This document shows, one piece after another, positions 1 through 5,582 of a stretch of 5,582 nt of DNA. Position 1 is the stretch's first letter. Each line of letters begins with the position of its first letter. The translations under genes and the position numbers were made by a program. The stretch is taken from the NCBI GenBank assembly GCA_003250275.1, contig QKGW01000575.1:1-5582 (forward strand), in the 5' to 3' direction. Under the pieces are notes generated by a model that was not told the origin of the DNA, made no database searches, and worked only from the letters and a program-made list of their open reading frames with translations. Source of the DNA: Alphaproteobacteria bacterium. Its GTDB lineage: Bacteria > Pseudomonadota > Alphaproteobacteria > Rhodospirillales > Rhodospirillaceae.

Positions 1-65
1 CGAGCAGCTCCGCACGCACACGCCTCGGAGCGTAGGGATTGGCCTGCCGTCACGGACCACGAGCG

Positions 66-109
66 CTTGGGCGACGGCCGACACGGCCCAAGACACGTCC
101 ACAGGACGT
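66..109. repeat. Two adjacent perfect hairpins
   Basis: The first hairpin has 7-bp arms, CTTGGGC (66-72) and GCCCAAG (86-92), around a 13-base loop. The second has 6-bp arms, ACGTCC (95-100) and GGACGT (104-109), with a 3-base ACA loop. They are separated by two bases. Neither has a following T-run on either strand, so they do not look like intrinsic terminators. They could be part of a structured RNA, a recombination or IS edge, or chance in GC-rich DNA. Function unknown. Confidence 0.35.
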
Positions 110-132
110 ACGCCGCACAAACAAAATTCAAC

Positions 133-160
133 CTTACGTTTTCCCAGAAAACCGTATACT
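133..160 (+). promoter_or_regulatory. Possible weak sigma-70-type promoter
   Basis: TATACT at 155-160 matches five of six bases of the TATAAT -10 consensus and lies in AT-rich DNA. The best -35 at a sensible distance is CTTACG (133-138, 16-bp spacer), which matches only three of six bases of TTGACA. If used, it would give a leader of about 280 nt before the chemoreceptor start. I did not find a convincing sigma-28 (flagellar) promoter of the TAAA-N15-GCCGATAA type. This is a candidate only. Confidence 0.22.
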
Positions 161-291
161 CTCGCATCCGTAAATCAGCGTTAGTGTTCCCTCCCCGCAC
201 TTCGTCCGAACTCTTGTAGAGCTCCGAACAATTCCTTGTTCAGCGGGGAATCCATTTTCCCTTGCCGAGAGAGTATTCTTGAAACTTATCG

Positions 292-334
292 AAATCGCCA
301 AATACATCAGGACATCGCCAAAAATTTCCTGATG
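292..334. promoter_or_regulatory. Direct repeat overlapping an inverted repeat: operator or leader hairpin candidate
   Basis: Two copies of an 11-bp element, AAATCGCCAAA (292-302) and ACATCGCCAAA (312-322), differ at one base and are spaced exactly 20 bp apart. Overlapping the second copy is a perfect 8-bp inverted repeat, CATCAGGA (305-312) and TCCTGATG (327-334), with 14 bp between the arms and about 22 bp from centre to centre, close to two helical turns. Such spacing suits a dimeric regulator, but the inverted repeat could also form a hairpin in the leader RNA. It lies about 115 bp before the chemoreceptor start. The regulator is unknown. Confidence 0.35.
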
Positions 335-447
335 AGTTCTCCACGTAAAACATTCCGCCTTTCTAATCTTACGCCAATCGGCGCAACGACAAACCGAAAC
401 CCAACAAGCCGGCACCCCCGGCTCTATTCAGCTCACGAGCTCCCGCC

Positions 448-2124
448 ATGCAGCTATTTCACAGGTTGTCTCTGGTTCATAAAATTACCCTCGGCGTTCT
501 TCTTGCTTTGTGCGCAACGATCGGAGCGCAAACCGCCGTCAGCCACAACATCATCGAGCAGGAATTGACGGAAGAAGCCCAGGAACGGCAACAGAGCACC
601 ATGAAGGTGGCCTGGCACGTCCTGGAGATGGCGGGAACGCCCTATCGTCTCGAAAATGGCAAACTTTACGCTGGCAACGTCCTGCTCAACGACAACATCG
701 CCCTAGTCGATGAAATCAAGTCATTGGTCGGCGGCACCGCCACGATCTTTGCGGGCGACACCCGCATCACCACCAATGTGTTGCGCTCCGACGGCTCCCG
801 CGCCGTGGGAACCAGGCTGGACGCCGGGCCGATCCACGAGAAGGTCCTGACGGAAGGCAAGCCCTATCGCGGCGAAGCGAGCATCCTGGGCGAGCCCTAC
901 TTCACCGCCTACGACCCGATCCACGACGCCCAAGGCCGGGTTATCGGCGTGCTCTACACCGGCATCAGCCGGGCCAACATCCACAAGATCGCCACCAAAC
1001 TGCTGCTCTTCACACTCGGCGGCGGCGCGTTGATTTTGGTGATCATTTCCGGCATTTCCCTGGTTGCGATGCGTCGCCAGTTGCAGCCCGTGGTCGAGAT
1101 GACCCATGCGATGCACGGGCTCGCCGACGGCAACACCGGCGTCGCCATCCCGTTCACCGACAGGAACTGCGAACTCGGCGAAATGGCTCGTGCCGTCGAA
1201 GTGTTCCGCGCCAACAAGCTCGATGCCGACCGCCTGGCTGCGGAACAATCCGCCGAACAGGCGGCGCGTCTGGCGCGCGGCACGAGAATCGAGAATCTCA
1301 CCGCCGCGTTTCACCACGTCGCCGACGACGTAATGACCGCCCTCTCCGCCGCGGCGCGCCAAATGGAAGCCACGGCGCAGGACATGGCCGCAACGGCGGA
1401 GCAGACCAGCCAACGCAGCACCACGGTTTCCGCGGCGACGGAACAGACGTCCGGAAACGTGCAGATGGTTGCTACCGCCGCCGAGGAACTGACCTCGTCG
1501 ATCAAGGAAATCGCCCGTCAGGTCGAGATGTCGTCGCAGATCGCGGCGAGTACCCTGACCGAGATGAGCGCAGCCAAAACCACGATGGAAGCGATGGCGT
1601 CGGCTTCGATGCGGATCGGCACCGTGATCGAATTGATCAACGGCGTCGCGGCGCAAACCAACCTCCTCGCACTCAACGCCACGATCGAGGCGGCGAGAGC
1701 CGGGGAAGCGGGCAAGGGGTTTGCGGTCGTGGCCGGCGAGGTCAAGGCCCTCGCCAATCAGACCGCCAGAGCCACCGCGGACATTCAGACGCAGATCGGC
1801 GAAGTGCAGGAAACCTCGCAACACGCCATGGAGGCGATCGATTCGATCTCGACCCTGATGGGCCGGCTCAGCGAAACCGCCAGCGCCATCGCCTCGGCGG
1901 TGGAGGAACAAGCCGCCGCCACCGACGAAATCGCCCGCAACGTCCAACAAGCCGCAGCCGGCACCCAGGAGGTCTTCGACGGCATCGCCGGAGTCAGCCA
2001 AGCCGCCGGCGAAACCGGAAACGCCTCGGGTGAGGTGTTACAGGCGGCGAGGATCCTATCTTCGCAGGCCAACACCCTGCACGAAGAGATCGAGCGCTTC
2101 CTCAGCGACGTCAAAGCCGCCTGA
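448..2124 (+). CDS. Methyl-accepting chemotaxis protein, single-Cache sensor, HAMP
   Basis: A 558-residue inner-membrane chemoreceptor that would control CheA through CheW and so bias flagellar rotation. In order: a short cytoplasmic N-terminus, TM1 (about 13-30), an extracytoplasmic domain (about 31-182), TM2 (about 184-208), HAMP (about 209-262) and a coiled-coil signalling domain (about 280-545). The extracytoplasmic part resembles a single Cache domain of the sCache_3 kind: 'GGTATIFAGDTRITTNV' (95-111), 'RAVGTRLD' (118-125) and 'GVLYTGI' (167-173). The hairpin tip, 'INGVAAQTNLLALNATIEAA' (397-416), is the near-invariant CheA/CheW contact. Two stretches fit the methylation-site consensus, around E346-E347 and E486-E487. 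There is no C-terminal CheR-tethering pentapeptide of the NWETF kind. The ATG at 448 is chosen because it begins a typical MCP N-terminus just before TM1; the ribosome-binding site is poor. A terminator follows directly. The ligand cannot be read from sequence. It lies tail-to-tail with a glycyl radical enzyme operon, which may hint at a related signal. Confidence 0.95.
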   Translation: MQLFHRLSLVHKITLGVLLALCATIGAQTAVSHNIIEQELTEEAQERQQSTMKVAWHVLEMAGTPYRLENGKLYAGNVLLNDNIALVDEIKSLVGGTATIFAGDTRITTNVLRSDGSRAVGTRLDAGPIHEKVLTEGKPYRGEASILGEPYFTAYDPIHDAQGRVIGVLYTGISRANIHKIATKLLLFTLGGGALILVIISGISLVAMRRQLQPVVEMTHAMHGLADGNTGVAIPFTDRNCELGEMARAVEVFRANKLDADRLAAEQSAEQAARLARGTRIENLTAAFHHVADDVMTALSAAARQMEATAQDMAATAEQTSQRSTTVSAATEQTSGNVQMVATAAEELTSSIKEIARQVEMSSQIAASTLTEMSAAKTTMEAMASASMRIGTVIELINGVAAQTNLLALNATIEAARAGEAGKGFAVVAGEVKALANQTARATADIQTQIGEVQETSQHAMEAIDSISTLMGRLSETASAIASAVEEQAAATDEIARNVQQAAAGTQEVFDGIAGVSQAAGETGNASGEVLQAARILSSQANTLHEEIERFLSDVKAA

Positions 2125-2131
2125 ACAGACC

Positions 2132-2167
2132 ACGAAAAAGACCGGCCTTCGGGCCGGTCTTTTTCGT
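2132..2167. terminator. Bidirectional intrinsic terminator with a UUCG tetraloop
   Basis: Perfect 16-bp arms, ACGAAAAAGACCGGCC (2132-2147) and GGCCGGTCTTTTTCGT (2152-2167), flank a TTCG loop. On the plus-strand RNA this is the very stable C(UUCG)G tetraloop. The GC-rich core is followed by five T's on either strand. It starts eight bases after the chemoreceptor stop and lies 63 bp beyond the stop of the opposing activase gene, so it probably ends both transcripts. Confidence 0.92.
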
Positions 2168-2230
2168 CGTCCATACCTCGCATCATTCCCCCGGAGATGA
2201 CGCCTGCCGAAATTCGGGGAAGGCCGACGG

Positions 2231-3136
2231 CTATTGGTGGCGGGCGATCTGGTGCCGGGAAAAGATTTCGTACGCCCGGTCGACCTGTGCGGCGGTCGGG
2301 GTGGAAAAGGCGTGGAAATTCTCGGACATGCGGAAGGCGGTATACTTCGCCTTTCCGAGTTCGTGGTAGGGCAGCAGCTCGATCGCGCTGCCCCGAAGGT
2401 GCTCGCGCATGAACGCCGCGGTGGCGCGGAGGTTCTCTTCGTCCAGGTTGACCTCGACGATCAGCGGAATGCGGATCGTCATCGGCACGCCCGACGCGTG
2501 GATGCGGCGGGCGTTTTCGAGGATCGTCCGGTTGCCCTGCCCGGTGAAGCGCCGGTGGGTTTCCTCGTCCATGTGCTTCACATCGAGAAACACATGGTCG
2601 AGCCTCGGGATCAAATCCGCGCACGGCTCCCAGTTGAAGAACCCGCAGGTTTCCACCCACACCGACACGCCGAGCTTTTCGCATTCGCCGATCAGCCGCC
2701 GCAGGAAGCGATGCTGCACGAACGGCTCGCCGCCGGAAACGGTGACGCCGCCGCCCGAATGGCGGAAGAAGATCTCGTCGCGCCGGATCTTGGCGGCGAC
2801 GGTTTCGATGTCGCTCTCGGTGCAGGCGAGTTGCAGGGCCTGCTCCGGGCAGGCGGCGACGCAATCGCCGCAGAACGTGCATCGCGACGGATCGAAGTCT
2901 GCCCCGGCCGGATCGAGCCCTTCCGGGCAGGCGCGGGCGCAGCGGTGGCATTCGGCGCATTTGTGCGCGTGGAAGGCCAGCTTCTTCTGCTGCGTCCAGC
3001 TTTCCGGGTTCGCGCACCACTGGCAGCGCAAACCGCACCCGGCGAGGAAGATCGTCGTCCGCACGCCGTCGCCGTCGTGGATGGAGTAATCCTGCATTTG
3101 CAGGATCACGCCTTTTGCCGCGTCAGTAGGTTCCAT
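2231..3136 (-). CDS. Glycyl-radical enzyme activating protein (radical SAM activase)
   Basis: A 301-residue cytoplasmic radical-SAM enzyme of the PflA/PflC type. It would cleave SAM reductively to a 5'-deoxyadenosyl radical and abstract hydrogen from the C-terminal glycine of its partner GRE. Cys34, Cys38 and Cys41 form the CxxxCxxC motif for the SAM-binding [4Fe-4S] cluster. A ferredoxin-like insert supplies two more clusters: C60/C63/C66/C70 and C86/C89/C92/C96, both CxxCxxCxxxCP. This is the arrangement of activases serving non-PFL GREs, while PflA itself lacks the insert. 'SGGEP' (134-138) is the SAM-binding GGE motif. The signature normally read as DGPGxRT is DGDGVRT here (21-27). The length is normal for the family. 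The start at 3136 overlaps the last 14 bp of the GRE gene in another frame, so the two are probably translationally coupled; no clear separate ribosome-binding site is visible. The product should be oxygen-sensitive. The partner is almost certainly the adjacent GRE. Confidence 0.95.
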   Translation of the reverse strand: MEPTDAAKGVILQMQDYSIHDGDGVRTTIFLAGCGLRCQWCANPESWTQQKKLAFHAHKCAECHRCARACPEGLDPAGADFDPSRCTFCGDCVAACPEQALQLACTESDIETVAAKIRRDEIFFRHSGGGVTVSGGEPFVQHRFLRRLIGECEKLGVSVWVETCGFFNWEPCADLIPRLDHVFLDVKHMDEETHRRFTGQGNRTILENARRIHASGVPMTIRIPLIVEVNLDEENLRATAAFMREHLRGSAIELLPYHELGKAKYTAFRMSENFHAFSTPTAAQVDRAYEIFSRHQIARHQ

Positions 3137-5510
3137 GTGCCGAACGCGCGATGATCGCTTCCTGCATTTCCGGCGAGAGGTTCACGAACTGCGTGCTGTA
3201 GCCGGCGACCCGGACCAGCAGATCCTTGTAGTCCTCGGGGTTCTGCTGCGCCTTCCGCAAGGTCTCGGTCGAAAGCGTGTTGAACTGCACGTGGAACGCG
3301 CCCAACGAGAAGTAGGCGCGGATGATCGCGCCGAGGTCGCGCTTGCCCTTCGGCGTGCTGACCAGATCCTCGCTCAGGCGCAGGTTCAGCAGGGTGCCGC
3401 CGGTGTGGACGTCGTGGTTCATCTTCGCGCTCGAACGCATCGCCGCGAGCGGGCTGGTCACGTCGCTGCCCGCGTAGGGCGACACGCCCTCGGTGATCGG
3501 CTTCCGCGCCTTGCGCCCGCACGGGGTCGCGCCGACGATCCGCCCGGTGGGAATGTAGTTGGAGATGCCCATGAACGCGGAATTGAACGGCGAGCCGAAG
3601 TTGTCCTTATAGGACCGGGTCTTGCGGTAATAGTAGTTGGCGAGATCGCGGGCGATCGCATCGACGTAGTCGTCGTCGTTGCCGTACTTCGGCACCGCCA
3701 GGGCCTTGGCCCGCAGCGCCTCGTAGCCTTCCCAATCCGCGTTCATCGCGGCGTCCAGCTCTTCGAGCGTCGCGGCCTTGTCCTCGAACACCAGCTTCTT
3801 GATCACCGCGAGCGAGTTGGCGACGACCGCGAGGCCGATCCCGGTCAGCACCGGGCCGACGTTGTACTTCGCGCCGCCGCGCGAGAGGTCGACGCCGCTC
3901 TCCACGCAATCCTCGATGCAGGTGGAGAGGAACGGCCGCGGCACCATTTCCGAATGCAGCTTCTGCGCGACGACGGTGGAAATCACCGAGTGGTGGATGA
4001 GGTTGCCCACCTGCGCGAACGCCGCGTCCTCGATCTCCTGATAGCTCGCGTAGTCCTTGAGCGGCTTGGCGTCGAGCCCGAGCTTCTCCCCGGTCAGACG
4101 GCTTTTGCCCTGGTTCAGGGCGTACTCCATCGCCGCGGCGAAGTTGACGTTGACGGCGGAAGTCCACTGGCCGGTCTTGCGGAAGTGCGGCACGACGCAG
4201 CCGCAGTTGTTCCAGTCGCGCGCGTCCTCGGGCTCGTAGCCCGCCTGGAGCAGCATCTGGGTGCCGGCCTGATCGTTGTGAATCGCCGGGAAGCCGGTGC
4301 CCTTGCTCACCAGATCGGTGACCGCGTAGAGGAATTCCTGCGGGCAATCCGAATGGATGCGAACGCTCAGGCCCGGCTGGTGGGTGCGCACCTCGTCGGT
4401 GGCTTCGAGGCAGAGATAGGTCATCTCGTTGGTGGCGTCGGCGCCGTCGCGGGTCTTGCCGCCGACGGTGAGGTTCTGGAACTGGTTGTAGCCGGCGAAG
4501 TACCCGGTGGTGTTCTCCGAAATCGTCCAGACCCACTCCGAGAACTTCAGCCACAGCGCGTGGATCAGCTCCTTCGCCTGCTCGGCGCTCAGCACCCCGC
4601 CTGCGACGTCGGCGGCGTAGTAGGGATACATGTACTGGTCGAAGCGGCCGGGGTTCAGCGCCAGCGGGTTCTCGGTGATGATCCCCCCCAGCTGCACGAA
4701 CCAGACGAACTGGATCGCCTCGTGGAAGCTCTCCGGCGGATGCTCGGGCACCCGGCGGCACACCCGCGCGATCTCGCTGAGCTCGGCCTTACGCGCGCCG
4801 TCCGCTTCCTTCGCCGCCATGTCGTCGGCAAGCTGCGCATAGCGGTTGGCGAGCAGGACGATCGCCTGCGCGGTCAAAATGGTGGCCTGATAGTATTCGA
4901 TCTTGTCGATGTTCTCGGCGTTGAGGTAGTCGAGTTCGGCGAGCTTGGCCTCGGCCTTTTCGAGAATGCCGCGGTAGCCGAGGCGGAACAGGTGCCCCTG
5001 GTAATCCGGCGTGATTTCGCCGACGGCCTGACGCCACTTCGAATCGTTGTCGATGATCCCGGTGTCCACGGCGATCTTCGCGGTGGACGCGGGGAGCGAG
5101 GCGAGGAAATGCTCTTCGAGGGACTTGCCCTGCCAATAGGGGAAAATCTCGGAGCGGACGAAGCCGCACTGCTCGGCGGTGATCTGGTAGGGATCCTGGG
5201 GGCGGGTCGGAAACGTGTCCATTTCCTTGTCCACCCACTTCCAGGAATATTCCGGGGTGAGGATGCCGGTGCGGCGGAACTTGCCAGCGGTGCCGACGAT
5301 CAGTTCGTCGGGGAAGATCCGCACCTCGAACTCGGCGCAGAAGTCGTAGAACGCCTGGGCGCGGCGGAGGATCGTCGCCTTGCCTTCCGTCCGCTTGTGC
5401 GATTCCGTGTAGATCTTCGCGCGTTCGTAACAGATCGACGGCTTCGTGTTCACGTAGTTCCGCCGCAAGCGCTCGATGCGCTCCGTCACCTTCGTCACCG
5501 ACTTGTCCAT
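3123..5510 (-). CDS. Glycyl radical enzyme (PFL2-like), substrate unknown, with a Cys-Val-Val active-site loop
   Basis: A complete 795-residue member of the pyruvate formate-lyase/glycerol dehydratase family, which runs radical chemistry in the anaerobic cytoplasm. The glycyl radical motif is 'RVAGYSTQF' (767-775) with Gly770 as the radical site. The active-site loop is 'NNCGCVVPHFRK' (434-445), with Cys438 as the thiyl-radical cysteine. Other family blocks include 'GGAKYN' (545-550), 'ANSLAVIKKLVF' (564-575) and 'TPCGRKARKP' (662-671). PFL has paired cysteines (CC) and this does not, so it is not PFL. Dehydratases (glycerol, propanediol, hydroxyproline), choline TMA-lyase, isethionate lyase and 4-hydroxyphenylacetate decarboxylase carry C-x-E; here the Glu position is Val440 (codon GTG at 4193-4191). 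X-succinate synthases also lack this Glu, but those I know are larger (about 850-870 residues) and have small subunits, of which none is visible here. Aligned by eye to CutC, its choline-contacting Tyr506 position is Asn454. The start at 5510 is favoured because it begins the conserved N-terminal helix; a purine-rich GGGGCAGGG lies just upstream. First gene of a two-gene operon with its activase. Confidence 0.93.
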   Translation of the reverse strand: MDKSVTKVTERIERLRRNYVNTKPSICYERAKIYTESHKRTEGKATILRRAQAFYDFCAEFEVRIFPDELIVGTAGKFRRTGILTPEYSWKWVDKEMDTFPTRPQDPYQITAEQCGFVRSEIFPYWQGKSLEEHFLASLPASTAKIAVDTGIIDNDSKWRQAVGEITPDYQGHLFRLGYRGILEKAEAKLAELDYLNAENIDKIEYYQATILTAQAIVLLANRYAQLADDMAAKEADGARKAELSEIARVCRRVPEHPPESFHEAIQFVWFVQLGGIITENPLALNPGRFDQYMYPYYAADVAGGVLSAEQAKELIHALWLKFSEWVWTISENTTGYFAGYNQFQNLTVGGKTRDGADATNEMTYLCLEATDEVRTHQPGLSVRIHSDCPQEFLYAVTDLVSKGTGFPAIHNDQAGTQMLLQAGYEPEDARDWNNCGCVVPHFRKTGQWTSAVNVNFAAAMEYALNQGKSRLTGEKLGLDAKPLKDYASYQEIEDAAFAQVGNLIHHSVISTVVAQKLHSEMVPRPFLSTCIEDCVESGVDLSRGGAKYNVGPVLTGIGLAVVANSLAVIKKLVFEDKAATLEELDAAMNADWEGYEALRAKALAVPKYGNDDDYVDAIARDLANYYYRKTRSYKDNFGSPFNSAFMGISNYIPTGRIVGATPCGRKARKPITEGVSPYAGSDVTSPLAAMRSSAKMNHDVHTGGTLLNLRLSEDLVSTPKGKRDLGAIIRAYFSLGAFHVQFNTLSTETLRKAQQNPEDYKDLLVRVAGYSTQFVNLSPEMQEAIIARSAHGTY

Positions 5511-5548
5511 GGCCCTGCCCCAGATTTACGCATATCCGGTTCATAACA

Positions 5549-5579
5549 CCAAACTGGCGCGTTGTTGCGCAGAGTTTGG
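5549..5579 (-). promoter_or_regulatory. Nested imperfect dyad upstream of the GRE operon: operator or leader hairpin candidate
   Basis: Outer arms CCAAACT (5549-5555) and AGTTTGG (5573-5579) are perfectly complementary, and inner arms GCGC (5557-5560) and GCGC (5567-5570) pair around a 6-base centre. One unpaired base on one side and two on the other separate the outer and inner stems, giving 11 bp in total. The near edge lies 38 bp upstream of the GRE start codon, where a promoter or operator is expected. No good -10/-35 pair or sigma-54 (-24/-12) site is visible in the 72 bases available, and the promoter may lie beyond the window. The alternative is a hairpin in the leader RNA or the end of an upstream unit, though no T-run follows. 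Confidence 0.4.
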
Positions 5580-5582
5580 CCT

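Larger units (their letters stand above)
1..447. other. Gene-free leader region upstream of the chemoreceptor gene
   Basis: I see no convincing gene here. Short open frames exist on both strands, but none has a recognisable protein motif or a start with a ribosome-binding site. The first ~120 bases are GC-rich and contain two adjacent hairpins (66-92 and 95-109). From about 120 to 350 the DNA becomes clearly richer in A and T, as expected of a promoter region, and contains the repeats listed separately. A frame on the minus strand stays open from about 174 to the left edge, so a gene end or a remnant reaching in from the left cannot be excluded. I found no tRNA-like T-arm or clover-leaf pattern. 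Confidence 0.6.

Noticed and set aside
134..415. 93-codon minus-strand frame in the leader region
   Set aside because: No recognisable domain, no clear ribosome-binding site, and it covers the AT-rich promoter-like stretch; most likely chance.
1030..1046. FNR-like half sites TTGAT...ATCAT
   Set aside because: The spacing is seven bases rather than four, the second half-site is imperfect, and it lies inside the TM2 coding region of the chemoreceptor.
721..2001. 426-codon open frame on the minus strand inside the chemoreceptor gene
   Set aside because: Antisense shadow: its product is rich in G, R, D and H with no family pattern, and the plus strand carries an unmistakable chemoreceptor.
1785..3038. 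417-codon minus-strand frame spanning the terminator
   Set aside because: It runs out of frame through the activase gene, across the strong terminator and into the antisense of the chemoreceptor; the product is Arg/Pro-rich and unlike a real protein.
3123..5510. Assignment of the GRE as choline TMA-lyase, glycerol dehydratase, hydroxyproline dehydratase or isethionate lyase
   Set aside because: All of these need the Glu of C-x-E, which is Val440 here, and the CutC-type Tyr near the choline site is Asn454. I therefore gave no gene symbol.
3123..5510. Assignment of the GRE as benzylsuccinate or alkylsuccinate synthase
   Set aside because: It shares only the absence of the Glu. It is shorter than the known large subunits, the cysteine loop looks different, and no small-subunit genes are present in the window.
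4789..5544. 251-codon minus-strand frame starting at an ATG upstream of the GRE start
   Set aside because: It is out of frame with the GRE, and its Arg-rich translation is typical of a frame-shifted GC-rich gene. The conserved GRE N-terminus starts at the ATG ending at 5510.
3135..5546. Very long open frame (803 codons) on the plus strand, antisense to the GRE gene
   Set aside because: It is a shadow of the GRE gene in GC-rich DNA. The translation is low-complexity (V, R, L, G, A, E-rich) with no recognisable domain, while the opposite strand encodes a fully conserved enzyme.
1..5582. CRISPR array, tRNA, rRNA, insertion sequence or riboswitch
   Set aside because: I saw no regularly spaced repeats, tRNA-like arms, transposase motifs or known riboswitch cores on either strand.

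Overview
The window holds two transcription units that converge on one strong terminator. The high GC content, the style of the chemoreceptor (long Ala-rich cytoplasmic helices, a HAMP linker of the 'VFRANKLDADRLAAEQ' kind, a C-terminus 'FLSDVKAA') and a stand-alone glycyl radical enzyme (GRE) operon suggest a motile, facultatively or strictly anaerobic alphaproteobacterium, perhaps of the Rhodospirillales. That placement is an inference from sequence style only.

Layout. Positions 1-447 contain no convincing gene. The first ~120 bases are GC-rich with two adjacent perfect hairpins. The rest is AT-richer and carries a possible -10 element, a direct repeat and an 8-bp inverted repeat upstream of the first gene. 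Positions 448-2124 (+) encode a 558-residue membrane chemoreceptor with an extracytoplasmic single-Cache-like sensor. A 16-bp perfect stem with a UUCG loop and T-tracts on both strands (2132-2167) ends this gene and also lies downstream of the opposing operon. On the minus strand, read from the right edge, a 795-residue glycyl radical enzyme (5510-3123) is followed, with a 14-bp overlap, by its 301-residue radical-SAM activase (3136-2231). A 31-bp dyad lies just upstream of the GRE start, close to the window edge.

How the genes work together. The activase would use SAM and a reduced [4Fe-4S] cluster to place a radical on Gly770 of the GRE, which passes it to Cys438 at the active site. The main point of interest is that the GRE lacks the glutamate that normally sits two residues after the catalytic cysteine (C-x-E) in dehydratase, C-N lyase, C-S lyase and decarboxylase GREs. 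It reads Cys-Val-Val, so its reaction cannot be assigned to any characterised class from this sequence. The chemoreceptor may steer cells toward a compound related to this enzyme, but only gene adjacency supports that.
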